64,000 nucleotides of DNA from Akkermansiaceae bacterium (GTDB lineage Bacteria > Verrucomicrobiota > Verrucomicrobiia > Verrucomicrobiales > Akkermansiaceae), in NCBI GenBank assembly GCA_025457665.1, contig JALOTY010000002.1:98759-162758 (forward strand), written 5' to 3'. The notes under the pieces were generated by a model. The model saw only the letters and a program-made list of their open reading frames with translations. It had not been told where the DNA came from and ran no database searches. The translations under genes were made by a program, and so were the position numbers. Shown piece after piece: positions 35,420 through 44,773 of the stretch; within the stretch, counting starts at the first letter, position 1, and each line of letters opens with the position of its first letter.

Positions 35420-36441
35420 ATCCGCAGCCGGAAAGTCGTGACGACGCCGAACCCGTGGCAATACCCGCCACGGGCGATGAAGCTGCGCCCACATCGGCGG
35501 ACGTGGAGTCGGATGTCGCGGCCAGTGCCGGGTCTGGCGAGGACGAAGTGGCCGCGGCGGCAGTCAAACCGGGGCTCCGCAAGGACCTGATGGTGCTGGT
35601 GAAGCTGCGTCTGAATGTTTTCGTGCTGATCACGACTTTCTTCGGTTTCCTGCTGGCTTCGAAGGGTGGGGAAATTTCCTGGTGGCTGCTGCTGCACACC
35701 TTGGTGGGGACGGCATTGGCGGCCTTTGGCTCCGCGGCATTCAACCAGCTCATGGAGGTGGACCTCGATGCGCGGATGAAGCGCACGGCGGATCGCCCCC
35801 TGCCAGCGCGGCGGATGGATCCGCTATTTGCCTTCGGAGTCGGCTGGATGCTTTCCGCAGCGGGGATCATCCACCTGGCGGTGAAGGTCGGCGCCCTTTC
35901 CGCGATCCTCGCGGCCGTGACGGTGGCGGTTTACGTTTTCATCTACACCCCCATGAAGCGCTGGAGCAGCGTGAATACCCTGGTGGGGGCCATTCCCGGG
36001 GCGATCCCGCCGGTGATCGGCTGGGTGGCGGTGCCGGGACATGGGCTGGATGGCGGCGCGGCCTTTCTTTTCTCGCTGCTCTTCCTTTGGCAGCTCCCGC
36101 ATTTTGTGGCGATCAGTTGGCTGTGCCGTGAGGAATACGAGGTGGCGGGATACCGGATGTGGAGCAACGGCGACATCAGCGGGAAAAAAAGCGGGATGTT
36201 GAGTGCCATTTTCTCCCTCATGCTGGCGGCTCTCCCGCTCTGGCCGTGGTGGGCGGGATACACTCCGGGGTTCTCCGGCCATCTGGTCATGGCGGTGGGC
36301 GTGCTGCTCGGTCTGGCCATGGCGGCACTCTCGGGCAGATTCATGCGGGACGGGCTGAGGACATCGTTCCGGCGGCTGTTCTTTTTCACCCTGCTGTATC
36401 TCCCGATCGAGCTGGGATGCCTTGCGTTTGCGTGGCGGTAG
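35416..36441 (+). CDS. ctaB: protoheme IX farnesyltransferase (heme O synthase)
   Basis: Adds a farnesyl tail to heme b to give heme O for terminal oxidases. The N-terminal ~55 residues are polar and acidic; then ~9 membrane helices follow. NQLMEVDLDARMKRTADRPLPARRMDP near residue 110 holds the Asp-rich prenyl-diphosphate site, and WQLPHFVAISWLCREEYEVAGYRM near 230 is the second family site. This leads an operon with two SCO-like proteins and a DUF420 protein, as in other cytochrome c oxidase assembly clusters. Heme A synthase is not in this window. Confidence 0.92.
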   Translation: MNPQPESRDDAEPVAIPATGDEAAPTSADVESDVAASAGSGEDEVAAAAVKPGLRKDLMVLVKLRLNVFVLITTFFGFLLASKGGEISWWLLLHTLVGTALAAFGSAAFNQLMEVDLDARMKRTADRPLPARRMDPLFAFGVGWMLSAAGIIHLAVKVGALSAILAAVTVAVYVFIYTPMKRWSSVNTLVGAIPGAIPPVIGWVAVPGHGLDGGAAFLFSLLFLWQLPHFVAISWLCREEYEVAGYRMWSNGDISGKKSGMLSAIFSLMLAALPLWPWWAGYTPGFSGHLVMAVGVLLGLAMAALSGRFMRDGLRTSFRRLFFFTLLYLPIELGCLAFAWR

Positions 36442-36459
36442 GCTAGTTTCCGCGGCCCG

Positions 36460-37254
36460 ATGAGATATCCCGCCCAAGAACTCGAACCCGCCGTGCGGGA
36501 TCCGAAAAAACTGCGACGCACCGCCTTCATCCTCGTGGCGCTCATGGTCGTCAGCAGCCTGGCGGTGATCTTCGCCTACAACCGCTGGGCAGCTGAGGCG
36601 GCGAAAGATGACAGGCCGGCATTGATTGGCCGTCTCGACAAGAACTTCAAGGTCTGGCGGCAGGATGAAAGCGAAGCGGGATTGCTCGATCTCGCAGGCG
36701 ATGTCTTTGTGATCGTGCCGGTGGTTTTCTCCCAACCGGAAGGCTGGCAGCAAACGCGGAAAATCCTCGAAGAGCTTTCGGCGAGATATGCCGGTCGGGA
36801 GGATTTCCACATCGTCTGTCTGACCGTGGATCCGGAGAAGGAAGCGCCGGCCGAACTGGCGAAATATGCCGAATCCCTCAATGCCAAGCTGCCCCAGTGG
36901 TGGCTGGCCGGAACGCGCGAGGAAAGCCTTCACAAGTTTCTCAAAAACCGACTCAAGGCCGCCACCTATCCGGTGAAAAAAGACGGCGTGTGGGAGTATG
37001 ATCCGTCCATCGTCGTGATCGATCGCGACCGCCACATCCGCCAAGCTACGGTGCGGGCACGCAAGGCCTCGGGCGAAGAGCTGAATTTCCGCAACCGCGT
37101 GGTGTTTGATTTCGAGCAGGCGGCCGCCTGGGATGCCGAAGGGCGCTCGGAGGGCTTAGGGAAAACCAATGTCGAGACGCTTCGCGAGTTGCTCTTCGCG
37201 ACGCTCGACCGCTTGCTTTCGGAACCCGTGACGGAAAAGGAGGCAGAATCATGA
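36460..37254 (+). CDS. SCO-like protein without the copper-binding cysteines
   Basis: This 264-residue protein has an N-terminal membrane anchor (TAFILVALMVVSSLAVIFAYN) and a thioredoxin-like domain with the SCO pattern (VFVIVPVVFSQPEG, ICLTVDPEKEAP, ILIDRD-type ending). The two copper-binding cysteines expected after 'VVF' are absent (VVFSQPEGWQQ). It is probably a structural or assembly partner, not a copper metallochaperone. It starts 18 nt after ctaB and overlaps the next gene, the cysteine-bearing SCO (ATGA). Confidence 0.75.
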   Translation: MRYPAQELEPAVRDPKKLRRTAFILVALMVVSSLAVIFAYNRWAAEAAKDDRPALIGRLDKNFKVWRQDESEAGLLDLAGDVFVIVPVVFSQPEGWQQTRKILEELSARYAGREDFHIVCLTVDPEKEAPAELAKYAESLNAKLPQWWLAGTREESLHKFLKNRLKAATYPVKKDGVWEYDPSIVVIDRDRHIRQATVRARKASGEELNFRNRVVFDFEQAAAWDAEGRSEGLGKTNVETLRELLFATLDRLLSEPVTEKEAES

Positions 37255-37994
37255 ATACCAAAGTGGTGGGCATTTACGTGGGCGTGGCGGTGATCTCCGT
37301 GGCCCTCATCGCGATTTTCAATCGAGTGGGCGCAGGCGTTCCCGAAAGCGAACTGCCGCCGGCCATCGCCGTGGGTGCCGAGCCGACGAAAACTTTCTTC
37401 AAGATCGAGAACGATCTCCCGATGACGCGCCAGGATGGCAAGGCCGTGAAGTTTGCCGACCTCCGTGGCAAGGTCACCGTCCTCGCCCAGTTCTTCGCCG
37501 TTTGTCCCCACTGTGCGGTGAGAAATGGGGCGGAACTGAAATCGATCGGCGATGAATTCGGCTCGCATCCGGATTTTCGCATGATGTGCATTTCCGTGGA
37601 CCCCGAAACCGATGGCATCCCGGAACTCAAGGCCTACTCCGAAGCCCTCGGCGCGGAGCCGGAAAAATGGTGGTTCACCCGTTCGGAAAGCCGTGAGGAG
37701 ACGCATCGATTTCTCGAAGAGGAGCTTCGCTTCTTCGAAATCCGCGAGAGGACCGAACAGGTGGACATCGATTCCAATGGCCGCTACGCCCATGACCTCG
37801 GGCTGATCCTCATCGATCGCGACCTCAACGTGGTCGGCAAGTGGCCGCTGGCCGATGCGCGCAGCGAGGAAGGTCGCAAGCGCGATCCCCATCTTTATGA
37901 CCGGCTGCATGATGAAATGTTCGCAAGGATCCGCGAGCTGTTAGATGAGCCGGTCGATGTCGTGGAAACACCCCAATCCGATCAACATGAGTGA
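37251..37994 (+). CDS. SCO1/SenC-family copper chaperone-like protein
   Basis: A 247-residue membrane-anchored thioredoxin-fold protein (anchor in residues ~5-22). The active loop reads FFAVCPHCAVRNG, a CxxC where SCO proteins usually have CxxxC, so thiol-disulfide activity or modified copper binding is possible. SVDPETDGIPELKAY and a late GLILIDRDLNVVGKWP complete the SCO pattern. In the ctaB cluster it likely serves CuA-site maturation of cytochrome c oxidase. It overlaps the DUF420 gene start by 8 nt. Confidence 0.8.
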   Translation: MNTKVVGIYVGVAVISVALIAIFNRVGAGVPESELPPAIAVGAEPTKTFFKIENDLPMTRQDGKAVKFADLRGKVTVLAQFFAVCPHCAVRNGAELKSIGDEFGSHPDFRMMCISVDPETDGIPELKAYSEALGAEPEKWWFTRSESREETHRFLEEELRFFEIRERTEQVDIDSNGRYAHDLGLILIDRDLNVVGKWPLADARSEEGRKRDPHLYDRLHDEMFARIRELLDEPVDVVETPQSDQHE

Positions 37995-38550
37995 GAGAAG
38001 CGAATGGCTGGCGAGGCCGGCGAAAGAGGAGTTGGCGAAGAAGCTCAAGGTGCTGGCCTGGGTGGTGAGTGCTTTGGTTCTGGCCTTGGTGGCGATCATG
38101 CAACGCGTGCGACTGCCCTTGCCCGAAGGCGTGGATCTTTCCTTTCTGCCCGGATTCTATGCGGGGGTGAATGCCTTGGCCGCGCTGGTGCTGGTGGCGG
38201 CGATCGTTTTCATCAAACAAGGCAAAGTCGGTGCCCACCGTGCGGCGATGATGTTTGCCATGGTGCTCTCGGTCTTTTTCCTGCTGTCCTATGTGGCCTA
38301 TCACCTCACCAGTGATCCCACGAGATATGGCGGCGAGGGGCCGATGAGGACGGTTTATTTCCTGCTGCTCATCACCCACATCATCACCGCGGCGGTGAGC
38401 TTTCCTTTCATCCTTTTCACCTTCATCGCGGCATGGACGAATCGTTTCGATGCCCATCGTCGCCTGGCCCGCTGGGTCTTCCCGCTGTGGCTTTATGTCG
38501 CGGTGACGGGGCCCATCATCTGGTGGATGATCCGGCCCTTCTACGATTGA
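37987..38550 (+). CDS. DUF420 membrane protein, CtaM-like
   Basis: From ATG 37987 the 187-residue protein has four to five membrane helices with histidines: KVGAHRAAMMFAMVLSVFFLLSYVAYHLT, LLITHIITAAVSFPFILFT and RFDAHRRLARWVFPLWLYVAVTG. DUF420 members accompany cytochrome oxidase assembly genes; in Firmicutes the relative CtaM is needed for heme-copper oxidase function. The gene ends the ctaB operon and is followed by a terminator. Confidence 0.82.
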   Translation: MSERSEWLARPAKEELAKKLKVLAWVVSALVLALVAIMQRVRLPLPEGVDLSFLPGFYAGVNALAALVLVAAIVFIKQGKVGAHRAAMMFAMVLSVFFLLSYVAYHLTSDPTRYGGEGPMRTVYFLLLITHIITAAVSFPFILFTFIAAWTNRFDAHRRLARWVFPLWLYVAVTGPIIWWMIRPFYD

Positions 38551-38569
38551 GCGTTGAAATCGCGGGATG

Positions 38570-38604
38570 AAAAAAGCGGCCGCCGGTGACCGGGGCCGCT
38601 TTTT
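38570..38604. terminator. bidirectional terminator between the oxidase-assembly operon and bactofilin
   Basis: AAAAAAGCGGCC and GGCCGCTTTTT form a stem around a GC-rich loop (GCCGGTGACCGG). It serves the plus-strand DUF420 gene and the convergent minus-strand bactofilin gene. Confidence 0.9.
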
Positions 38605-38626
38605 GAAATGGGAATAACCGCTCGTC

Positions 38627-39193
38627 TCAGGCCTTGGCGGCCGGGGCAGGGGCGGGAGCTGGGCTGCCTCCTGCGGGTTTCGCGGCAGCGGGGCTGGCCG
38701 CAGCGGGAGTGGAGGGCGTGCCAACGGTCGAGCGACCGACGAAGATCGCACCAGCCTCGATGGCGAGCGTCTTGGCCTTGATGTCGCCGACGACCTCCGC
38801 GCTGGACTTCAGATCCACGCGGTCGGTGGCGGTGATGTTGCCGTGGACCTTGCCATAAACGACCACCGTGGCGCACTTGATTTCGGCCTTGAGGCGGGCG
38901 TTTTCGCCGACGGTGAGATTGCCGTCCGAGGAGATTTCACCCTCGATTTTGCCGTCAACGACGAGGTCGTTGGTGAATTTGACCGTGCCCTTGATGTCCA
39001 CGTCCGAGCTGAGGACGTTGCGCGAGGCGGAGACGGCAGGAGCGGCGGAAACCGGACGAGGGGCGGGGGCGGGGCTGTCGTAAGAAGCCGATGCAGCAGG
39101 CGCAGGCGCGGCCGGAGCGGCAGGAGTGCTCAGGGCGGGCTCGATTTCGGACTCTTCGGAAGGGCGGCGGCCGATGACTTTCTGGAAATTCAT
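38627..39193 (-). CDS. bactofilin (polymer-forming cytoskeletal protein)
   Basis: A 188-residue protein whose central ~100 residues are the right-handed beta-helix of bactofilins: repeated turns such as DIKGTVKFTNDLVVDGKIEGEI, ENARLKAEIKCATVVVYGKVHGNI and DLKSSAEVVGDIKAKTLAIEAGAIF. The N- and C-terminal tails are Ala/Pro-rich and disordered, as usual. Bactofilins assemble into filaments shaping cell envelope or poles. The gene stands alone between a terminator and a 51-nt gap. Confidence 0.9.
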   Translation of the reverse strand: MNFQKVIGRRPSEESEIEPALSTPAAPAAPAPAASASYDSPAPAPRPVSAAPAVSASRNVLSSDVDIKGTVKFTNDLVVDGKIEGEISSDGNLTVGENARLKAEIKCATVVVYGKVHGNITATDRVDLKSSAEVVGDIKAKTLAIEAGAIFVGRSTVGTPSTPAAASPAAAKPAGGSPAPAPAPAAKA

Positions 39194-39244
39194 GCGAGTG
39201 GTGGGCTGGAACTAAGGAGGGCTTGAAGCAGGCGAATGTCAACG

Positions 39245-40111
39245 TCATTCCCCCCCGGCGTCGGGTGCTTCTGGGGCAGGGGGCGTGATGGCAGGTTCTT
39301 CGGGTGCCGGGGGTGCTTCCGGTGCTTCGGTTTCCTCGGCGGGAGTTTCGGAGAGAGCGTCGAGAAGAGGATTCGATGGGCCATCGGTCGTGGTCGTGGC
39401 CGCATCCTCGCCCGGGTTCGGCAGGCCGCCATCGGAGGTGGCCGGAAGTTCATCGGCGGGCGGATCGATTTCCGTCGGGAACTTGAAGTCGGCGAACTTC
39501 GCCAGTTGGCCGGCGCTGCCGGAGAACATGCTGGTGGGGAAATCCTCGTTGACCTTGGTGAGCAGGGATTTGGCGGCTTCGGCATCGCCTTCTTCCCGGG
39601 CGATATCGGCCAGCGAAATCAGGGCGTAGGGGGCGATCCACGTGGCCGCCGGGTCTTCCGAGAGGGCCTTGAAGATGTCCTTGGCTCCGGCGGTATCGCC
39701 TTGCTCGCGCAAGCGTGCGCCCAGGCGGGCACGGGCGGGGATGGCGGCCGGATGCTCGGGCTGGGCCTCGATCACGGCCTTCAGCGTCTCGAGAGCCGCG
39801 CTTTGCTGGCCTTGCTCCCATTGGAGGTCGGAAAGAAACACCGATGCCGTGGCTTCGGTGGGCGTGCCGGCATGGTTTTTCACCACGTCCTGCATGGCGG
39901 CGACGTCCTCGGCATCCTGCATGGCGGCTCCGGCGGCGAGCCTTGCGCCCTCGTCCATGCCGCGCTTCACCACGATGCCGGCGGCGACGATGGCGAGCAG
40001 GATGGCCACCACGATCAGGAGCTTCTGGTTCTTTTCCAGGAACTGCTCGGAGGCGGAGGGGCCGTGGGAAATTTCGGCGATGGGACGGGGTTCGACGGGA
40101 AGTTCGGCCAT
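39245..40111 (-). CDS. membrane-anchored TPR protein
   Basis: This 288-residue protein has a cytoplasmic N-terminus, one membrane helix (LLIVVAILLAIVAAGIVV) near residue 33, TPR-type helical repeats from ~65 to 200 (AAMQDVVKNHAGTPTEATAS, AALETLKAVIEAQPEHPAA, AKSLLTKVNEDFP) and a Pro/Glu-rich tail. The overall plan resembles YfgM-type periplasmic TPR proteins that assist outer-membrane protein folding. The exact partner is unknown. Confidence 0.7.
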   Translation of the reverse strand: MAELPVEPRPIAEISHGPSASEQFLEKNQKLLIVVAILLAIVAAGIVVKRGMDEGARLAAGAAMQDAEDVAAMQDVVKNHAGTPTEATASVFLSDLQWEQGQQSAALETLKAVIEAQPEHPAAIPARARLGARLREQGDTAGAKDIFKALSEDPAATWIAPYALISLADIAREEGDAEAAKSLLTKVNEDFPTSMFSGSAGQLAKFADFKFPTEIDPPADELPATSDGGLPNPGEDAATTTTDGPSNPLLDALSETPAEETEAPEAPPAPEEPAITPPAPEAPDAGGE

Positions 40112-40285
40112 GGGCGGTGGGAGTGGGGGCCGATTAAGTCGTGGAAACCGGGGAAATCAATGACAAATGCCAAGCGGTTCAGGCGGGGTGGGCACAGTGG
40201 GCAGGGCGGAATTGCCCGACGGAATCCGGGAGGCGGGGAATTTGGCATACCCAAGCGATCAAGTTGTCGCTAGCCTGCCCCCACG

Positions 40286-41428
40286 ATGAGCGGGCGCTTG
40301 TATGTCGTGGCGGGGGAAATGAGCGGTGATGCGCATGCGGCCGGGCTCTTGGAAGCTCTGCTGGAGATGCGACCCGGCTTGGAGGTGAGAGGCGCAGGTG
40401 GCCCGAAAATGCAGGCGGTGGCCGGGATGGGGATCCACGATTGGCTCGATCAATCCGCCGTCATGGGCGTGGTGGAGGTCCTGCGGCACTATTCGTTTTT
40501 CAAGGAGTCCTTCGAAAGAATGCTCAAAGAGGTCCGCGAGTGGCGGCCGGAAGTCCTCCTGCTGGTGGATTATCCGGGTTTCAACCTCCGTTTCGCCGCC
40601 GCCGTCCGCCGTGAATTGCCGGAAACCAGGATCGTCCAATACGTCTGCCCCCAGGTCTGGGCCTGGAAAAAGGGACGCATCCCGAAGATGGCGGCCTTGC
40701 TCGATGAAGTGCTCTGCCTGCTGCCTTTCGAACCGGAGGTTTTCGAGGGCAGCGGACTGAAGGCGACCTTTGCCGGGCATCCTTTGATCGATGAATTGAC
40801 GGGTGAAAGGCGGGAAATGGAAAGAGTCCCGCAGCTTGTCGCCCTGTTGCCGGGGAGTCGTCGACCCGAGATCGAAAAGCTCCTGCCAGTGATGCTCGAT
40901 GCGGCGGTGCGCATGCGGATGTCACGCCCGGAACTGCGCTTTGCGATCCCCGCGGCGACTCCGCTGCTGGCGACGCGGATCCGTGAATTGGCGGAGGAAA
41001 GCGGCCTGGGTGAGGCCCTGGAAATCCGCGAGGGTGGAGCGCATTTCCTGATGCAGGAAGCCGCCTGTGGTGTGGTGGCGAGTGGCACGGCCACCGTCGA
41101 AGCGGCGTTCTTCGGCCTGCCGTATTGCCTGGTCTACAAGCTCGCCTGGCCGACCTATCTCGTGGCCCGGGTGGTCGTGAAAATCCCGCGCATCGGCCTT
41201 ATCAATATCCTCGCCGGGGAAACCGTGGTGGAGGAATTGATCCAGAGCGATGCCGATGGCTGCACGATTGCGGCGGCCTTGGAAGATTTCCTCTCCCATC
41301 CGGAAAAGGCCGCGGAGCTCCAGCAGAAAATGGCCGGAGTGATCGCCAAACTCGGGGGCACCGGGGCCCACCGCAAGGCGGCCGGTGCCGTCGCGGCGTG
41401 GTTCGAGACGCCCACACGCCACGCCTGA
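40286..41428 (+). CDS. lpxB: lipid-A-disaccharide synthase
   Basis: Joins UDP-diacylglucosamine and lipid X in lipid A synthesis. The N-terminal VVAGEMSGDAHAAGLLEAL, the family block GGPKMQAVAGM, the DYPGFNLRFA segment near 95, VCPQVWAWKKGRIPKM near 120, and SGTATVEAAFFGLPYCLVYKL near 270 all belong to LpxB. Length 380 is normal. It shows that the organism makes lipid A. The gene is separate from other lpx genes in this window. Confidence 0.95.
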   Translation: MSGRLYVVAGEMSGDAHAAGLLEALLEMRPGLEVRGAGGPKMQAVAGMGIHDWLDQSAVMGVVEVLRHYSFFKESFERMLKEVREWRPEVLLLVDYPGFNLRFAAAVRRELPETRIVQYVCPQVWAWKKGRIPKMAALLDEVLCLLPFEPEVFEGSGLKATFAGHPLIDELTGERREMERVPQLVALLPGSRRPEIEKLLPVMLDAAVRMRMSRPELRFAIPAATPLLATRIRELAEESGLGEALEIREGGAHFLMQEAACGVVASGTATVEAAFFGLPYCLVYKLAWPTYLVARVVVKIPRIGLINILAGETVVEELIQSDADGCTIAAALEDFLSHPEKAAELQQKMAGVIAKLGGTGAHRKAAGAVAAWFETPTRHA

Positions 41429-41432
41429 GGCC

Positions 41433-42836
41433 TCAGGAACCCAGGGAGGTGACCGCCTCGAAACTTTCGAGGTCGATGGCGATCCGCCCGCTGGGATCGG
41501 CGACGACGGTGCCTTTCACGCGAACGTTCTTCCCGACCAGTGTCTGGAACTTCTCCAAAGCCGCCTGGGCATCGCCCTCGGGCAGGTGGCGGGCGCAGAT
41601 GGCGTTCGGCTCCACCGATGAACCGAACTCCAGGTAAATGGTTTTCCCCGAATTGCTGGCCCGGACACGATAGATCATGCCCTCCATCTCGGTCGGCTGG
41701 CCGATGGCTCCGCGGAGTTGCGAACCGATTTCGATCAATCTCCGGTTCAGCGCCTCGCTGGCGAGACCGGCCGTGTCTTCCGGCGCGGGCTGGGCCTGAC
41801 CGGCGTTTTCCCCGGCGAGTTGGGCGGCACGGGCCGAGGCGATCTCAGCGGGAGAAAGCGAGCGATCCTCGATCTCCTCAGTGGCCGGGGCCGGAGCTTC
41901 CTTTTCGACCTCCCCGCCCGCAGCGACGACAGCGGATGGCGGCGGCAGCTTCGGCTTCTGAGATTGGATGAAAATGAACACCCCTGCAGCCAAGGTGAGC
42001 AGACCCGCCATCAACCACGGCCAAATCGGCGTCCGCGGCGGGGCGACCGCGATCGGCGCCGGCATGGGCGGGCGGATCGTGGGCGAAACCGGAGCCATGG
42101 GGCGGATCGTCGGAGGGTCGTTGTTCACCTCCCGGGGCGCCGGAGCCTCCTGGATGAAACTCATGGGATCGTCCAAGGCCGCCCTCGCCTGAGCCAGAGT
42201 CCAGCGGAAAGGGTCCTTGCGGAGCGCCTTGACCCAGGCCCCGAGGCCGTCCCCGGCGGAATCCTGAACGAAACAGCCCCGCCACCCGGTGCTTTCCTCG
42301 ACCAGTTGCAAAAGACTGCCGAGACCGTGTCGATCCCGGCTCTGGCCCAGCCAGCGGAGAGGGGAAATCCAAAACGTGATCGGCCGCTCGGCATCCTGCG
42401 GGACCAGAACAATCGTGTCCGGCGACGTTTCGATCCACACCGCCTCTTCCTGAAACAGCTCGGAAAGCAGTTGGCAGGCATCCAGCGCGAATTGCGCCAG
42501 GGACTTCGCCGATCCCGGGCTCAGCGGCCGCTCGGCCAGACGCTTGCTGAGCTGCTGGCCATCCAGCCACTCGGTGATCAGGAAAGGCATGCCATCCACC
42601 GGGTCGATCCCCCCGTCCAGCACGTTTCTCAGGGCCGGATGCTGCACGCCGATCAACCGCCTCACCGCGATTTCATAGGCCGTCCGCTCCTCGCCCTCCA
42701 GCCCGCCACCCCCTGCTCCGAAAGGGAAAAATCGACGCAGCGCCACCTCCGCTCCCGATTGGCGGTCCTCGGCGTGGAATACCACCCCGTCGGCGTCCTG
42801 GCTGAGGATGTCGAAGATTTCGTAGCGACCGCTCAC
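41433..42836 (-). CDS. serine/threonine kinase-like protein with C-terminal OB-like domain
   Basis: A 467-residue protein. The first ~240 residues have the order of a kinase (GRYEIFDILSQDADGVVFHAED at the start, PFLITEWLDGQQLSKRL near 90), but the ATP-binding lysine is missing (ALRRFF), and no HRD or DFG catalytic block is visible, so it is a likely pseudokinase. A membrane helix (WPWLMAGLLTLAAGVFIFIQ) follows near 275, then an acidic Ala/Glu-rich linker and ~100 residues resembling a nucleic-acid-binding OB fold (GMIYRVRASNSGKTIYLEFGSS, GKNVRVKGTVVADPSGR). It converges with lpxB. Confidence 0.6.
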   Translation of the reverse strand: MSGRYEIFDILSQDADGVVFHAEDRQSGAEVALRRFFPFGAGGGGLEGEERTAYEIAVRRLIGVQHPALRNVLDGGIDPVDGMPFLITEWLDGQQLSKRLAERPLSPGSAKSLAQFALDACQLLSELFQEEAVWIETSPDTIVLVPQDAERPITFWISPLRWLGQSRDRHGLGSLLQLVEESTGWRGCFVQDSAGDGLGAWVKALRKDPFRWTLAQARAALDDPMSFIQEAPAPREVNNDPPTIRPMAPVSPTIRPPMPAPIAVAPPRTPIWPWLMAGLLTLAAGVFIFIQSQKPKLPPPSAVVAAGGEVEKEAPAPATEEIEDRSLSPAEIASARAAQLAGENAGQAQPAPEDTAGLASEALNRRLIEIGSQLRGAIGQPTEMEGMIYRVRASNSGKTIYLEFGSSVEPNAICARHLPEGDAQAALEKFQTLVGKNVRVKGTVVADPSGRIAIDLESFEAVTSLGS

Positions 42837-42973
42837 CGTTGCGAAGGGTTACCAGAGCCAGCCCGGTGTCGGCAATGCCCGTAACAGGCAATCTTTCCCG
42901 GCGTGTCTTTTTCCGTGATTTCCTCCGCTTTCCGGGCTTTCCTCCCGCGGCCCCTCCCGGCCGAAGCTGCATC

Positions 42974-44773
42974 ATGGCCACCGAACTCACCCGCAATTTC
43001 TCGATCATCGCTCACATCGACCACGGCAAGACGACCTTGTCGGACCGCCTGCTCGAGTTCACCCAGACCATCACGGAACGGGAAAAGCAGGACCAATTGC
43101 TCGATGCCATGGACCTCGAACGCGAAAAAGGCATCACCATCAAGAGCCACCCGGTCGCCATGCGCTACAAGGCCAAGGACGGCACCACCTATCGCCTCAA
43201 CCTCCTCGATACCCCCGGCCACGTCGATTTCTCTTACGAAGTCGCCCGCTCCCTCGCCGCCTGCGAAGGGGCCATCCTCATGGTCGATGCCGCCCAAGGC
43301 GTGGAAGCCCAGACCATGGCCAACCTCCACCTCGCCATGGCTCAAAACCTGTTGATCATTCCGGTGCTGAATAAAATCGACCTCCCCGCGGCCGACGTCG
43401 AGAAATGCAAGCAACAGCTCGAAGACATCCTCGCCATCCCCGCCGAAGACGCCATCCCCGCCTCGGCGAAAAATGGCATCGGCATCGAGGAAATCCTTGA
43501 GGCCGTCGTCGCCCGGGTCCCCGCACCCATCGAAAATGCCGACAAGCTCCTCCGCGCCTCGGTCTTCGATTCGATCTACGATGCCTACCGTGGTGTCATC
43601 TCCTACGTCCGGGTCTTCTCCGGCACCATCCGCAAGCGCCAGAAGATCCGCCTTTTCGCCACCGGAAAGACCTACGAAGTCAAGGAAGTCGGCGTCTTCA
43701 CCCCGAAGATGACCGAGTGCGACGAACTCATCGCCGGCGACGTGGGATATGTCATCGCCAACATGAAGTCGGCCGATGAAGCAAAGATCGGCGATACCCT
43801 GACCGACAACACCCACCCCTGTCCCGAAGCCCTGCCGGGATACAAGGAAATCCAGCCCATGGTTTTCTCCGGCATCTATCCGGTGGACAGCTCGGATTAC
43901 GAAGGACTGAAAACAGCGATGGGCAAGCTGCAGATCAACGACGCCGCTTTCACCTACTCCTCGGAAAGCTCCACCGCCCTCGGCTTCGGCTTCCGTTGCG
44001 GTTTCCTCGGGCTCCTCCACATGGAAATCATCCAGGAACGACTCCGCCGCGAGTTCAACATGGATGTCATTTCCACCTATCCCTCCGTCATCTACGAAGT
44101 CACGAAGACCGATGGCGAACTGCTCATCGTGGACAATCCCTCCTTCCTTCCCGAACCCCAGGAAATCCAGGAAATCCGCGAACCCATGGTGAAAGTCTAC
44201 ATCATGATTCCCGGGGAATACATCGGCGACATGATGGCCCTCGTCATGGAGAAACGCGGCGAGGTCACTCACACGGAGACCATCGATGACACCCGCGTGA
44301 TGCTCACCTGCGAACTGCCCCTTGCCGAGATCCTCGTGGACTTCAACGACCGGATGAAATCCATGACTCGCGGATATGGCTCCATGGACTACGAACACCA
44401 TGGCTATCGCGCCGCGAAAATGGTGAAGATGGACATGCTCATCGCCGGTGAACCGGTGGAGGCTTTCTCGACCATCGTCCACCGCGACAAGGCCGAAACC
44501 TACGGCCGCAACCTCGCGGTGAAACTCAAGGACGTCATTCCCCAACAACTCTTCGTCGTCGCCATCCAGGCCTGCATCGGTGGGAAAATCATCGCCTCCG
44601 AACGCATCTCCGCCATGCGCAAGAACGTCACCGCCAAATGCTACGGCGGCGACATCACCCGGAAACGCAAACTGCTCGAAAAGCAGAAGAAGGGTAAGGA
44701 GAAGATGAAGCAATTCGGCAAAGTCAGCATCCCCCAGGAAGCCTTCATCAAGGTCCTCAAGAGCGGCGACTAA
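42974..44773 (+). CDS. lepA: elongation factor 4 (LepA)
   Basis: A GTPase that promotes back-translocation or repair of stalled ribosomes. The ATG at 42974 (MATELTRNFSIIAHIDHGKT) gives 599 residues, the usual size; the frame upstream adds ~45 residues without similarity. The G-domain motifs are AHIDHGKTTLSDRL, DTPGHVDFSYEV and NKIDLP. The C-terminus (YGGDITRKRKLLEKQKKGKEKMK) is the LepA-specific tail. A terminator-like hairpin follows. Confidence 0.97.
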   Translation: MATELTRNFSIIAHIDHGKTTLSDRLLEFTQTITEREKQDQLLDAMDLEREKGITIKSHPVAMRYKAKDGTTYRLNLLDTPGHVDFSYEVARSLAACEGAILMVDAAQGVEAQTMANLHLAMAQNLLIIPVLNKIDLPAADVEKCKQQLEDILAIPAEDAIPASAKNGIGIEEILEAVVARVPAPIENADKLLRASVFDSIYDAYRGVISYVRVFSGTIRKRQKIRLFATGKTYEVKEVGVFTPKMTECDELIAGDVGYVIANMKSADEAKIGDTLTDNTHPCPEALPGYKEIQPMVFSGIYPVDSSDYEGLKTAMGKLQINDAAFTYSSESSTALGFGFRCGFLGLLHMEIIQERLRREFNMDVISTYPSVIYEVTKTDGELLIVDNPSFLPEPQEIQEIREPMVKVYIMIPGEYIGDMMALVMEKRGEVTHTETIDDTRVMLTCELPLAEILVDFNDRMKSMTRGYGSMDYEHHGYRAAKMVKMDMLIAGEPVEAFSTIVHRDKAETYGRNLAVKLKDVIPQQLFVVAIQACIGGKIIASERISAMRKNVTAKCYGGDITRKRKLLEKQKKGKEKMKQFGKVSIPQEAFIKVLKSGD

